Shown here: positions 8,225 through 17,310 of the stretch, piece by piece
Layout: each line of letters starts with the position of its first letter
How positions within the stretch are numbered: the stretch's first letter is position 1
Assembly (NCBI GenBank): GCA_040757775.1
Contig: JBFLWQ010000010.1
Span: 1-64,000 of the forward strand
Direction: 5' to 3'
DNA length: 64,000 bases
Source of the DNA: Thermodesulfobacteriota bacterium
GTDB taxonomy: Bacteria; Desulfobacterota; UBA8473
Made by a program: the position numbers and the translations under genes
The notes under the pieces: model-generated
The model's input: only the letters and a program-made list of their open reading frames with translations
Databases searched by the model: none
What the model was told of the DNA's origin: nothing

Positions 8225-9007
8225 CACCCTGGACCTTACTGCCCCTTTTATCCAATTCTGGCATGCCTGGAGGGACTTCTCAGGGTCTTTAAAATTTTTC
8301 CATATCTCCTTATCTTTTGGGGTCCCCATAAATGGGTTTATGGTCCCTTCCAGTGAATTGGCGACCCATATCATCATCTTAACATTTTCCTTTAGTTTAT
8401 CTATGTTTTCCCGGATGAAGTTTACAAAGGGAGCAGGACTTTTCTCTGAAGGAACTACCACTATGTGTTCAGCAGTTACCCCCTTTAATGTTTCCAGAAT
8501 TTCAGCTATAAATACAATCGATGGAAATATAAAGAGCTGGAGTTCATGGTTGTCTTTAACTGCCTTAATGGTCTTACTGGTACCCTGTATCTCTGCCTGA
8601 ATATCCGATACCTCATATCCTGATTTGCACATCAGATCCTTTACTGCATCCTCTACTATCCGGGAAACCATAGGGAACCGCAAATTGGCAAGACGTTTAA
8701 ATCCCCTTTCCAGTTCCTCAGGCATGTACTTATGGGTGGGGGGGGTGTAAAATACCTCTCCCAGGTAGTTAAGCTGTACATGCATATCCGGAGAGAAAAC
8801 AGAGAGGCGAATCTTTCCTGTTATACCGTCAAAGATCATCTGTTTTACATCACCTTCCAGTAGTTTTTCCAGCCTCTTGTTATCATCCTCAGTCAGACCG
8901 TCTATTTCTTGATCTATCTTCCACATCAATTCCTCAGCGGATACCGCCCTGTACTTCATCAGGTAACTCGATATATTCCCTAAAACCTTTGGTAATAAAC
9001 TATCCAT
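8207..9007 (-). CDS. Unrecognised 266-residue protein
   Basis: I do not recognise this protein. It is soluble by appearance, with no signal peptide or membrane segment. The N-terminal third is charged and helical (KVLGNISSYLMKYRAV, EIDGLTEDDNKRLEKLL). The centre has a conserved-looking YTPPTHKYMPEELERGFKRL stretch. The C-terminal half alternates strands and helices (LQLFIFPSIVFIAEILETL, HIVVVPSEKSPAPFVNFI, VKMMIWVANSLEG) in a pattern that could be a Rossmann-like or nuclease-like fold. Its end overlaps cooC by 18 bases tail to tail. Start ATG at 9005-9007 with GGA upstream. No function is assigned. Confidence 0.7.
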   Translation of the reverse strand: MDSLLPKVLGNISSYLMKYRAVSAEELMWKIDQEIDGLTEDDNKRLEKLLEGDVKQMIFDGITGKIRLSVFSPDMHVQLNYLGEVFYTPPTHKYMPEELERGFKRLANLRFPMVSRIVEDAVKDLMCKSGYEVSDIQAEIQGTSKTIKAVKDNHELQLFIFPSIVFIAEILETLKGVTAEHIVVVPSEKSPAPFVNFIRENIDKLKENVKMMIWVANSLEGTINPFMGTPKDKEIWKNFKDPEKSLQACQNWIKGAVRSRVLDEDF

Positions 9008-9450
9008 TTTAAGAGTCCTCCGTAAAAACTTAGGGTACAGTCATTCTTATCAATACACATATCGACGTCATTTTTTAAGGTAACACCTTTCTGCCGCTGA
9101 GTAAAGTCTTTTTTACACCCTGCACTTTCAGCTATCCAGCCCTTGAATTTTCAGTGGTTGCGTCTTATATTAGATGTGTTATTGATTGTATGCACAGCTT
9201 TCAAAAGATAGAAAATTCCATAAATGTTATTGACAACATCCCGCTATTTAATTATCTATAGAGGGTGCTGGTTTTTATTGCCTGTTTAATAGAACGAGAC
9301 TTTTGAAAAATACGCACTTTGTCATTTCGACTGGAAGGAGAAATCTTACAACTCATTGATAAATAATAAGATTGCCACGTCGCTCCGCTCCTCGCAATGA
9401 CAGTTTGTATAGATTCCTAAAGCCCTCAGAGCACTAATTCGGGAGATATT
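9008..9450. other. Intergenic stretch before the redox cluster
   Basis: No supported gene. It must hold the promoters for the unknown gene (minus) and the polyferredoxin (plus); no clear -35/-10 pair stands out. Its right half is filled by the inverted repeat at 9319-9403. A GGGAG motif at 9440-9444 is the RBS of the next gene. Confidence 0.5.
9319..9403. repeat. Dispersed inverted repeat (REP/BIME-like)
   Basis: Two arms face each other. The left begins TTGTCATTTCGAC and ends GAGAAATCTT; the right begins AAGATTGCCACGTCGC and ends CTCGCAATGACA. Read from outside in, both start TGTCATT and end AATCTT, so the whole is an imperfect palindrome. From general knowledge, near-identical words (TGTCATTGCGAGGAGC type) are scattered through many bacterial genomes. 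Confidence 0.7.
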
Positions 9451-10284
9451 ATGATTGCTTTAAATACAAAGACTGAAACAGATGAAAAGATAGAGATTAA
9501 GCTGAAGCTGTATGTGGATGAAATCTCCCTGACCTTGAATAAATTGGTTTGTATTAAATGCGATATATGTAAAACGGTTTGCCCAAAGGATGCTATCTCG
9601 GTAATTCGGGATGAAAAAGAGGTCAGGATTGATATTGATGAGGAGAAATGTGTCCTTTGCGAGGTCTGCTCTCACTTCTGCCCTGTATCAGCAATCACCC
9701 TAGCCTACAATAATGTTCCAAAAAGTATTCTTCTGGACAACCAGGGAGTACTTTCATTCCCAAAGAGGATAGAGATAGATACCAGCAGATGCCCCAGTCA
9801 CTGCTCTAAAAACCCGGAGGGAGAACACCGGTGGTGTCGCAGAAATGACGAAACAATCGATAATACTTATGAAGACTGTCCCAAGTTCTGTTTTTTATGC
9901 GCTGAAAATTGTCCGAGAGACTTAATAAAAGTAGAGGATGAATCAGTAAAACCCAATGAAGCCCGATGTCTTGGCTGCCCCCATTGCCAGGACAATTGTG
10001 AGTATGGTTCAATAATCATAACCCCTGTATTTTCTGGAGAGATAGGTATTGACAGCAGGCTCTGCCCTGAAGAATGTACAAAGTGCATAGATATATGTCC
10101 AACTGAGGCAATCAGTCGAGAGGGGAAAGAGGTTTTTGTCAATGACAGATACTGCTCATTCTGTGGGGCATGTGTGAATATATGTGACAAAGAGGCGATC
10201 GACCTGAAAAGGACAGATGTGAAAGCGGAAGAGGGGGAGTTTACGGCTGTATGGTCGAATGCAGTAGAGAAGTTAATGGGTTGA
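9451..10284 (+). CDS. Polyferredoxin with multiple 4Fe-4S motifs, FwdF-like
   Basis: A 277-residue soluble electron carrier with at least six cysteine motifs of CxxCxxCxxxC type: CIKCDICKTVCP, CVLCEVCSHFCP, CPKFCFLCAENCP, CLGCPHCQDNCE, CPEECTKCIDICP and CSFCGACVNICD, plus a partial set around CPSHC...RWC. This spacing resembles the polyferredoxin FwdF of formylmethanofuran dehydrogenases and polyferredoxins of Hdr systems. It begins the plus-strand redox cluster, 234 bases before the HdrA-MvhD fusion, and probably wires electrons between HdrA modules and the FwdB module. ATG with GGGAG seven bases upstream. The exact partner is inferred from position only. Confidence 0.82.
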   Translation: MIALNTKTETDEKIEIKLKLYVDEISLTLNKLVCIKCDICKTVCPKDAISVIRDEKEVRIDIDEEKCVLCEVCSHFCPVSAITLAYNNVPKSILLDNQGVLSFPKRIEIDTSRCPSHCSKNPEGEHRWCRRNDETIDNTYEDCPKFCFLCAENCPRDLIKVEDESVKPNEARCLGCPHCQDNCEYGSIIITPVFSGEIGIDSRLCPEECTKCIDICPTEAISREGKEVFVNDRYCSFCGACVNICDKEAIDLKRTDVKAEEGEFTAVWSNAVEKLMG

Positions 10285-10308
10285 GTTGTGAGTTACGGGT
10301 TACGGGGT

Positions 10309-10487
10309 TTGAAAAAGTATCCCTGAGAGCGAATTCATAGATTTTTTGGGGAACCCTTCTTAGCGAGCGTAATGTAGAAAATTAACATGTTTGACCCGCC
10401 ATAGGCGGGGAGTTTGTTAATTTTCACTGGAGCGAGCTTAGATGGGTCAAAAAATGTATGCTGAAGCGAAAAGGGATACTTTTTCAA
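10309..10487. repeat. Nested-palindrome repeat element, copy A
   Basis: A 179-base intergenic element with perfect 16-base terminal inverted repeats (TTGAAAAAGTATCCCT at 10309-10324 and its complement at 10472-10487). Inside are nested arms: TTTTTTG..CCC against GGGTCAAAAAA, GAAAATTAACA against TGTTAATTTTC (11 bases perfect), and CCCGCC-ATA-GGCGGG at the centre. It could fold as one long hairpin. It lies between the polyferredoxin and hdrA genes and encodes nothing. Related pieces occur at 17311, 36741, 43473, 46145 and 51064. Confidence 0.8.
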
Positions 10488-10518
10488 GGCGTTCAATAGG
10501 TTAGAATTAGGTGATTTC

Positions 10519-12858
10519 ATGAATGAAGAGATACGGATAGGGGTATATGTATGCCATTGCGGTAAGAACATCGCAGCGGTTGTTAACCCTTCTGCTGTGG
10601 TCGATTTTGCATCTTCCCTGGATAACGTGGTTATAGCCAGGGAGAATACCTACTGCTGCGCTGAAACCGGTCAGGCCCAGATTAGAGATGACATAAAGGA
10701 ACATAACCTCAATCGGGTTGTGGTAGCCTCATGTTCTCCCAAACTCCATGAGCCCACCTTCAGGAGAACAGTGTCAGAAGCCGGTCTTAACCCCTATCTT
10801 ATGGAGATGGTAAATATCAGGGAGCACTGCTCCTGGGTCCATATGCGCGAGCCCGATGCGGCAACGAAAAAGGCTATGGACCTGGTCAGAATGGGGGTAG
10901 CAAAGGCAAGGCTTCTTCAACCATTGAGCGACAGAGAAGTGCCTACCACGAAAAATGCTCTGGTCATAGGTGGCGGTATTGCCGGGCTTCAGGCAGCTAT
11001 TGACATAGCCAATGCAGGTCACCGTGTATACCTGGTCGAAAAGGCCCCTTCGCTGGGAGGTAAGGTAGCTCAACTGTCAGGTGTCTCACCATATCACCAA
11101 TCTCCGGAATGCCTGCTTATCCCCATGATGACAGAGGCAATAATCCACCCGAATATAGAGGTGTTCACAAATGCCGAGGTAAAATCCGTAGATGGATATA
11201 TAGGCAACTTCAAAGTTAAAATCATAAAACACCCCCGATATGTGAAGAAAAGCTGCATCCTGTGCGGTGAATGCAATGCTGTATGTCCTGTAGAGGTTAA
11301 AGATGAGTTCAATGCAGGAATGGATTTCAGAAAGGCTGTCTATCTTCCCTTTGAACAGGCTACCCCTTCTACTTATGTGATAGATATGGAACAATGCACA
11401 AGGTGTGGACTCTGTGTTGAGAGCTGTTCCGTAAATGCTATAAATCTGGAAGAGGGGGAAGAAGAGCTGGAGCTTGAGATTGGCAGTATCATAGTGGCAA
11501 CCGGTTTTGAATCCTTCGATCCCAAGGATAAACCAAAATACAGTTATAGTCAATTCAAGAACGTCATAACCTCACTTCAACTGGAGAGGATGCTGGACAC
11601 TGAAGGTCCAACGGATGGCAAACCCCTGAGACCTTCTGATGGCAGGAAGCCCACAAAAATCGCCTTTATACAATGTATTGGTTCCAGGGAGGAAGACGGG
11701 AACCAGTACTGTTCAAAAATCTGCTGCATGTCAACGATAAAACAGGCAAAGAGACTGAATGCCCTCTTCCCTGAGACTGATATAACTGTATATTACAGAG
11801 ACATAAGGCTGCCAAAAAAAGAGCTTGAGGAGATGTATAGAGAAGTAAGAGAGGCGGGCGTACTTTTCGTAAGAGGGGAAATCAGAGAAGTATCGGAAAC
11901 AGAGGGTAATAACCTGTTGATAAGTGCCTTCAGTGATACTTTAGCCGACTTAATCGTTCAAGATGTTGAAATGGTGGTATTGGCTGTTGGGCTTGAACCC
12001 TGTATAGACGGGAATTTAATAAAAGAAATAGTGAAGGTTCCCGTAAGCCCAGATGGCTTCTTTATGGAGGCACATCCGAAGCTTAAACCTATAGATACTG
12101 TTATTGACGGAGTCTTTCTGGCCGGCGCCTGTCTGAGTCCCAAAGACATTGCTGAGTCTATAGCTCAGGCAAGCGGGGCAGCGGCCAAGGTATGCGGCAT
12201 TTTCTCAAAAGACAGGTTAAAGCTTGACGGGATAATATCGAAGGTAGATACAGAGGTATGTATTGGGTGCGGGATTTGCATAAAACAGTGTCCATTCCAG
12301 GCAATCATAGAAGAGGAAATTGAAGGAGAAAAAAAGGCAAAGGTTGTTGAGGCTGCATGTAAGGGTTGTGGTGTGTGTGCAGGAGCTTGCCCCACAGGGG
12401 CAATAGAGGCATTCAGCTTTACAACCGAGCAGCTGCATGCCCAGATAGATGCAGCACTGGAAGAGAATCCTGGAGAAAAGATAATCGCATTCTGTTGTAA
12501 CTGGTGTTCCTATGCCGGCGCAGATTTTGCCGGTGTATCCCGACTGCAATATCCATCCAATGTCAGGATAATCCGTACCATGTGTTCAGGCAGGTTGAGC
12601 AAGGACATTATACTGTACGCCTTTGAGAAAGGTGCAGGAATGATTCTCGTTTCAGGGTGCCATCCCCCAGGGGATTGTCATTATGTATCCGGTAATTACA
12701 GGTGCGAAGAACGGGTAAATTCTTTAATGAAGAGCCTGCCTAAGAAGGGCATAGACCCAAAAAGGCTCAGGCTGGAATGGATATCCGCTGCAGAGGGGGT
12801 TGTGTTTCAGAGGGTTACTCAAGAGATGGCAAAGCAGTTGAAGGATTTAAAGGGGTAA
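10519..12858 (+). CDS. hdrA: HdrA-MvhD fusion: FAD and iron-sulfur heterodisulfide-reductase-type subunit
   Basis: A 779-residue fusion. The HdrA part has the N-terminal CHCGKNI and YCCAETGQ motifs, the FAD site IGGGIAGLQAA (about 150-165), two inserted 4Fe-4S motifs (CILCGECNAVCP, CTRCGLCVESC), the GSREEDGNQYCSKICCM cysteine segment, the second flavin motif GVFLAGACLSPKDI, and two C-terminal 4Fe-4S motifs (CIGCGICIKQCP, CKGCGVCAGACP). From about residue 640 it continues as MvhD (CCNWCSYAGADFAG, MCSGRLS, GCHPPGDCHY), the 2Fe-2S partner that normally links Hdr to a hydrogenase or formate dehydrogenase. Known HdrA proteins bifurcate electrons at FAD. HdrB and HdrC are not in the window, so the terminal acceptor is unknown. 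Four bases separate it from the next hdrA-like gene. Confidence 0.92.
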   Translation: MNEEIRIGVYVCHCGKNIAAVVNPSAVVDFASSLDNVVIARENTYCCAETGQAQIRDDIKEHNLNRVVVASCSPKLHEPTFRRTVSEAGLNPYLMEMVNIREHCSWVHMREPDAATKKAMDLVRMGVAKARLLQPLSDREVPTTKNALVIGGGIAGLQAAIDIANAGHRVYLVEKAPSLGGKVAQLSGVSPYHQSPECLLIPMMTEAIIHPNIEVFTNAEVKSVDGYIGNFKVKIIKHPRYVKKSCILCGECNAVCPVEVKDEFNAGMDFRKAVYLPFEQATPSTYVIDMEQCTRCGLCVESCSVNAINLEEGEEELELEIGSIIVATGFESFDPKDKPKYSYSQFKNVITSLQLERMLDTEGPTDGKPLRPSDGRKPTKIAFIQCIGSREEDGNQYCSKICCMSTIKQAKRLNALFPETDITVYYRDIRLPKKELEEMYREVREAGVLFVRGEIREVSETEGNNLLISAFSDTLADLIVQDVEMVVLAVGLEPCIDGNLIKEIVKVPVSPDGFFMEAHPKLKPIDTVIDGVFLAGACLSPKDIAESIAQASGAAAKVCGIFSKDRLKLDGIISKVDTEVCIGCGICIKQCPFQAIIEEEIEGEKKAKVVEAACKGCGVCAGACPTGAIEAFSFTTEQLHAQIDAALEENPGEKIIAFCCNWCSYAGADFAGVSRLQYPSNVRIIRTMCSGRLSKDIILYAFEKGAGMILVSGCHPPGDCHYVSGNYRCEERVNSLMKSLPKKGIDPKRLRLEWISAAEGVVFQRVTQEMAKQLKDLKG

Positions 12859-12861
12859 GGG

Positions 12862-14517
12862 ATGAATAAAACCGGCATATTCCTGTGTACATGTCCATCT
12901 GCAACTTCAGCTATTGATATAGAAAAAACTGCGAAAAGCCTCGACTTACCCAATACGGTCGTTCGCTCCTACAGATATCTCTGTTCACAAAGGGGATTGA
13001 GGTTTTTAGATGATTGTATCGATAAGGATAAACTCGATCGCATATTCATTGTGGCATGTCCAGAGGATATTCACCGTCGCGTCTTTGATAGGGCATCTTT
13101 ATCGAAAGGGCTTCGTATAGAATACATTGATATAGGAAAGGTGAAGGATGAAAAAAACCTCATAGATTCAATAAAAGAAAGACTAAAAGAAGGTGAAGGG
13201 GAGATTGTCAAGGAAGAGGTTATGACCAGGGATGTCCTCGTTATAGGTGGTGGTGTAGGTGGGGTTCAGGCTGCCCTTGATATCGCCGAAGAGGGTTATA
13301 AGGTTTATGTGTTGGAGAAAACCCTGTCTGTTGGCGGCGTTATGGCACAGCTTGACAAGACATTTCCCACCATGGACTGCTCAATATGTATCCTTGGGCC
13401 AAAGCTCGTGGATGCCGGCAAACACCCCGAGATTGAGCTGATAACAAATGCCGACATAAAGAACATAACTGGCAAGGCAGGGGATTTCAATGTGGAGGTT
13501 GAAATACAACCAAGATATGTGGATATGGAAAAGTGTAATGGATGTAGTGCCTGTGTAGAGGTCTGTCCTGTGATATTGCCCAACGAGTGGGACTTAAACC
13601 TGAAGCCCAGGAAGTGCATTTATGTGATGTTTGCCCAGTCTGTCCCCTTGAGATATACAATAGATAAAGAAAAGTGTATTGAGTGTGAACTGTGTAAGAA
13701 GGTCTGCGAACTGGATGCAATTAATCTCAACGAAGAACCGAAGAGCCGAACTTTACACGTGGGGGCTATCGTTGTAGCTACAGGCACCCAGACCTTTGAT
13801 GCCTCCAGAAAAGAGCAGTATGGATATGGCAGGGTGAGGAATGTGGTTACCAATATCGAGTTCGAGCGCATAGTTTGCGCTTCCGGTCCAACCAGTGGAG
13901 AACTCATAAGGCCGGATGGTAAGCATATAAAGAAGGTGGCATTTATCCAATGTGTTGGCTCCCGGGATTTGCATTTCCACGAGTACTGTTCCTTTTACTG
14001 CTGTATGGCGAGTATAAAAGAGGGCAGACTGGTTATGGAACATGCGCAGGATGCAGAGGTGTGGATATTCTACAATGACCTTCGTGCCTTTGGGAAGGGG
14101 TTTGAAGAGCTCTATGTACGATCGGAAAAAGAGGGAATGAAGTTCATCAAAGGTCTACCAGGGGAGATAAGAGAGAACCCTGTTACTGAAAATCCCATTG
14201 TAGTATTTGAAGACCCTAAGAATGGGAAACACAGTGAGATTGAGTTTGATATGGTAGTTCTGGCATTGGCATTAGAACCTTCGAAACAGAACCCCCGCCT
14301 CGCTGAAATGCTCGGTCTGGAGGTTGATTGCCATGGTTTTTTCAAAGAGCTGGATTCGACTTCAAGACCACTGGAGACCTCCAACAGGGGGGTATTTTTA
14401 GCCGGTACCTGCCAGGGACCTAAGGATATACCGGAGACAGTCGCTCAGGCAAGCGGGGCAGCAGCAAAGGTGTGTACGCTGTTTTCTCAGATAAACCGGA
14501 CAACAAAAAGTCTGTAA
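12862..14517 (+). CDS. Second HdrA-like flavin/iron-sulfur protein
   Basis: A 551-residue HdrA paralogue. It has the FAD site IGGGVGGVQAALDIA (about 120-135), the DCSICILGPKLVD cysteine segment, two 4Fe-4S motifs (CNGCSACVEVCP, CIECELCKKVCE), the GSRDLHFHEYCSFYCCM segment and the flavin motif GVFLAGTCQGPKDI. Unlike the upstream copy it lacks the C-terminal ferredoxin pair and the MvhD domain. Its N-terminal part (CTCPSATSAID, VRSYRYLCSQ) is a reduced version of the HdrA N-terminal domain. Two HdrA flavoproteins in tandem recall Qmo complexes, but QmoC and HdrBC-type partners are missing. It ends the first half of the cluster; foreign sequence begins right after its stop. Confidence 0.9.
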   Translation: MNKTGIFLCTCPSATSAIDIEKTAKSLDLPNTVVRSYRYLCSQRGLRFLDDCIDKDKLDRIFIVACPEDIHRRVFDRASLSKGLRIEYIDIGKVKDEKNLIDSIKERLKEGEGEIVKEEVMTRDVLVIGGGVGGVQAALDIAEEGYKVYVLEKTLSVGGVMAQLDKTFPTMDCSICILGPKLVDAGKHPEIELITNADIKNITGKAGDFNVEVEIQPRYVDMEKCNGCSACVEVCPVILPNEWDLNLKPRKCIYVMFAQSVPLRYTIDKEKCIECELCKKVCELDAINLNEEPKSRTLHVGAIVVATGTQTFDASRKEQYGYGRVRNVVTNIEFERIVCASGPTSGELIRPDGKHIKKVAFIQCVGSRDLHFHEYCSFYCCMASIKEGRLVMEHAQDAEVWIFYNDLRAFGKGFEELYVRSEKEGMKFIKGLPGEIRENPVTENPIVVFEDPKNGKHSEIEFDMVVLALALEPSKQNPRLAEMLGLEVDCHGFFKELDSTSRPLETSNRGVFLAGTCQGPKDIPETVAQASGAAAKVCTLFSQINRTTKSL

Positions 14518-14528
14518 GGAAATTATGA

Positions 14529-14660
14529 AATTTAAGATTTGAGGCAATCCTGACCGCCAGGCACAAGTTCGATAAAGATGGCGAATGGATAATTGCCTGC
14601 AAGGTGCAGGATAATCTGGCGGGGGAGACGGTGCTGGCGAATAGGGTAATGGTAGAGTAA
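14529..14660 (+). pseudogene. C-terminal coding remnant without start
   Basis: An open frame of 43 codons ending in TAA, with no usable start and a stop codon just before it. It reads ...LTARHKFDKDGEWIIACKVQDNL, AGETVLANRVMVE. The final part looks like a beta-rich C-terminus such as that of some DNA methylases of restriction systems, but this resemblance is weak. Together with the two genes that follow it suggests a decayed defence-type insertion. It directly follows the second hdrA gene. Confidence 0.4.
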
Positions 14661-14690
14661 TTTATGTTTGTCCATAAAGTCTGCTTTTTC

Positions 14691-14757
14691 GTCATTCCTG
14701 CGGAGGCAGGAATCCAGGCAACTAGATGCTGTGTCAAGCGCGGCATGACAGAAATTG
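14691..14757. repeat. Dispersed repeat of the GTCATTCCTGCGGAGGCAGGAATCC type
   Basis: The left half holds the hairpin ATTCCTGC-GGAG-GCAGGAAT; the right half ends GCGGCATGACAG, so the outer ends GTCAT and ATGAC are complementary. From general knowledge this is the common intergenic repeat seen as GTCATTCC...GGCATGAC in many genomes. It lies in the 296-base gap ahead of the foreign gene; the rest of that gap holds the coding remnant. Confidence 0.65.
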
Positions 14758-14813
14758 ACAAGGGGTATACCGTTTTACTTATAAACCCTCTTGAAAGAGC
14801 GAAATAAAAACCT

Positions 14814-16544
14814 ATGAATCAAAACAGAATACTAGAGAAATTAGATCAAATATCCAAAATCCCAGAACACGGAACTGAGGATTATAAGCAGTGGCTTGAA
14901 CAAAAAGAATTTCTGCAATTTTTATTGAATACAAGTATTGGTGAAATTCCTCTGTATGTTTCATATAACGGAACTTATATCTATTCTGTATTACTTCCAC
15001 AAAGTTGTTTGAAAGAGAATTATGTTGATGATTTAATGCAATGGCAATGCGGTCCTAATAGCTCTTGGAGATATGGTTATTCTTCTGGTGAGAAGGGAAA
15101 ACCAAAGAGTATTTCTATTTCAAAACCACTTGATTCCGACAGATCAAAATTATTAAAAAAAGCTACGCCTATTACATTTTCAAGAAGTTTTGTCGGTAAA
15201 GTTGGCCAAAAAAGCTATATTGAACTTAATCAGTTCTTGACCCACCTTCATAATTTACATTTCGTGGAAGAAAGGAATGCTTATTGCTGCTTAAATGAGG
15301 ACGGCGATATTGAAGAGGTTATTAAAATACACTATACACAAGGAGAAGTTTTAGTAACTATAAAACAAGATGTGCTTGATTTTCACTTATTTTTGACTAA
15401 ATCGGTATTGTTGAGGTTTTTTGATAGAACCCTTGGTAATGATTGGTTTGGTGAAAAAAGCAGACAAGAATCTGAGCTGCACGACCAGAAGAATGAAATT
15501 TATGCTCGGCGAGGCATAGCATTTAGTAAAGAAAAGCTTCCTACGGTGAGCTGGCTCAGAGGCTTTCAAATTATACGAAATGATCAACCCCGCAAAAAAA
15601 TGATTGCAATTTTGACTGGAAAAGATTTGGAACCCAAAAAATACGAGAGATTTATTACTTCGGACTGGAAGCATAATAGAATTGCTGAATGCTCATGTGA
15701 CCCTAAAGAACTTGGTAATTATTTTGTTGAATCAGATAAACCCTTTGAAATTTCGCCCGTCTTCTTCAAACCAGAAGTTTTATTAAGGTATAAGCAAGAC
15801 CCAGAAAAGTATACTATTAATCAGCAAACTATCAGTTGTAGAGGTAGTTGGTATTTACAAACATATGATATTAACGAAGCAGGACAGGTGCATACCTACT
15901 TAAAATACTTAGGATATCTTCCTTATTCGGAGCAGGTTTATTGGAAATCATTTAATGAAGAACCAAAAGCTGGCGTATCAGAGAGAGCCTTTAAAACGGA
16001 TTTTGAGGGAGAATGGGATTTATCTTATGAGCCACTTTCAGAATTAAAGGAAACTTTGAAAAAATTAGAGAAAGAAAAAGTCGAGCTTTGGTCATGTACC
16101 AATGAGAAACTATTCCAGCAACTCAATTATCCGGTTACGGATTCAGTAAAAGAATATGCAGACGAAATTCATACATTGGACAAACTTGTTGTTGAAGGTC
16201 TTAAACATTCTTACTTGAAAACATTAGCCATATCATTAAAATGTTATGATAAAAACTCTGAAGAAGATCGAAAACTTAGGAGCATAAAATTGCTTGAAAG
16301 AGTCTTGGAAACAAAAGGCATTGATGAGCATGAAGTCAACGACATCATATCTCCGTTGGATGAGGTTCATTCTCTGAGGACAAAGTTAGCCGGGCATAGC
16401 TCTGGGGAAAAGGCAGATAAGATCAGAAAAGATTTGATTGCAAAGCATGGAAATTTAAAAAACCATTTTCAGCAGCTTGTAGAAAGTGTTGATAAAAGCA
16501 TAAAGGCACTTTTAGAAATAATACAAAATGCACTATTCCTTTAA
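14814..16544 (+). CDS. Unknown protein with HEPN-like C-terminal motif, probable defence gene
   Basis: A 576-residue protein I cannot assign. It is visibly richer in AT and lysine than its neighbours. The N-terminal 400 residues are mixed alpha/beta (PLYVSYNGTYIYSVLLPQSC, WLRGFQIIRNDQPRKKMIAI). The C-terminal 170 residues are helical and contain LRTKLAGHSSGEKA, an R-x5-H arrangement (about R522 and H528) like the active-site motif of HEPN RNases. Its stop overlaps the start of a helicase remnant by 17 bases, so the two formed an operon. The pair interrupts the redox cluster and looks horizontally acquired. The RBS is weak. Function as an RNase toxin or sensor is a guess from one motif. Confidence 0.6.
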   Translation: MNQNRILEKLDQISKIPEHGTEDYKQWLEQKEFLQFLLNTSIGEIPLYVSYNGTYIYSVLLPQSCLKENYVDDLMQWQCGPNSSWRYGYSSGEKGKPKSISISKPLDSDRSKLLKKATPITFSRSFVGKVGQKSYIELNQFLTHLHNLHFVEERNAYCCLNEDGDIEEVIKIHYTQGEVLVTIKQDVLDFHLFLTKSVLLRFFDRTLGNDWFGEKSRQESELHDQKNEIYARRGIAFSKEKLPTVSWLRGFQIIRNDQPRKKMIAILTGKDLEPKKYERFITSDWKHNRIAECSCDPKELGNYFVESDKPFEISPVFFKPEVLLRYKQDPEKYTINQQTISCRGSWYLQTYDINEAGQVHTYLKYLGYLPYSEQVYWKSFNEEPKAGVSERAFKTDFEGEWDLSYEPLSELKETLKKLEKEKVELWSCTNEKLFQQLNYPVTDSVKEYADEIHTLDKLVVEGLKHSYLKTLAISLKCYDKNSEEDRKLRSIKLLERVLETKGIDEHEVNDIISPLDEVHSLRTKLAGHSSGEKADKIRKDLIAKHGNLKNHFQQLVESVDKSIKALLEIIQNALFL

Positions 16545-16833
16545 ACCACACGAAGAAAATTTTAAGGACTGGATAAAATCGGGATTTATGGGTATCTCTG
16601 AGCCTGGTATTGCATTTTTAAGACATCTCTCCTCTTCTCACTTTAAGCCCAAGATGGAACTCTTTAGCGAGAAACAGTGGAGTATGCAGCTTGAGGCAAT
16701 ACAGCGCTCTGTTTATTGTTTTGAAATCTTAAGAGAAAAAGACCTTTTGACAAATATCGTTACCGGCGGTGGAAAGACCACAATCATTGGGGCAGTGATC
16801 GCCTGTATGATGACTGTTAATGACCAGAAGTAA
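16528..16833 (+). pseudogene. Truncated DEAD/DEAH-type helicase (N-terminus only)
   Basis: A 101-residue open frame with a Q-motif-like segment (FSEKQWSMQLEAIQ) followed by motif I IVTGGGKTTIIGAVIA, then a stop at VNDQK. Superfamily-2 helicases need several hundred more residues (motifs Ia-VI), none of which are present. The stop falls 13 bases before the next redox gene, so a deletion fused the helicase front to that gene's upstream region. It overlaps the end of the HEPN-like gene. The likely parent is a restriction- or defence-associated helicase; no activity is expected. Confidence 0.75.
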
Positions 16834-16846
16834 ATAAGGTGATTTT

Positions 16847-17308
16847 ATGGCAAAGTTATCCATGTACCAACTGTATCAATATCTGCCGAAGACCGATTGT
16901 GAGAAGTGCGGTTTTTCATGTATGGGGTTTGCTAATCGCCTTATTTCCAGAGATGTTAGACCGGAGGATTGCCCTTTCCTGCTAGAACATGAGTACTCAG
17001 GGTCCCTGACCGAACTGAACAGGCTTTTGGGTCCTGAGGTTGAAAAAGAGATTACAGGACTTATAATTGACCAGGAAAAGTGCAATGGATGCGGTATATG
17101 CGTTACTGTATGTGAAGTAAATATGGAAAAGAGCAAAGAGGTAGAGTCAGGGAGAGGTCCCGGGTATTCAGACAATGTGGTGTTACGAATAGATGATGGA
17201 AAGATTAAGCTGGTTGACCCCCAATCCTGCAGACGGGCGAACCCCTCTTCCCATATTTGCAGGGCATGTGCGGAGCTATGCCCCACAAAGGCTATTAGCC
17301 TTGTTTGA
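16847..17308 (+). CDS. Iron-sulfur protein: CODH-gamma-type Fe-S domain plus ferredoxin
   Basis: A 153-residue protein with two parts. Residues 1-50 match the Fe-S domain found at the N-terminus of corrinoid/CODH gamma subunits (TDCEKCGFSCMGFA...RPEDCP). Residues 75-153 are a two-cluster ferredoxin (CNGCGICVTVCEVN and a spaced C...CRACAELCP). Similar proteins occur with archaeal formylmethanofuran dehydrogenase genes. Its position ahead of fwdB suggests an electron carrier for FwdB. RBS AAGGTG precedes the ATG. Before the foreign insertion it was probably directly linked to the upstream hdrA gene. Confidence 0.82.
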   Translation: MAKLSMYQLYQYLPKTDCEKCGFSCMGFANRLISRDVRPEDCPFLLEHEYSGSLTELNRLLGPEVEKEITGLIIDQEKCNGCGICVTVCEVNMEKSKEVESGRGPGYSDNVVLRIDDGKIKLVDPQSCRRANPSSHICRACAELCPTKAISLV

Positions 17309-17310
17309 TT

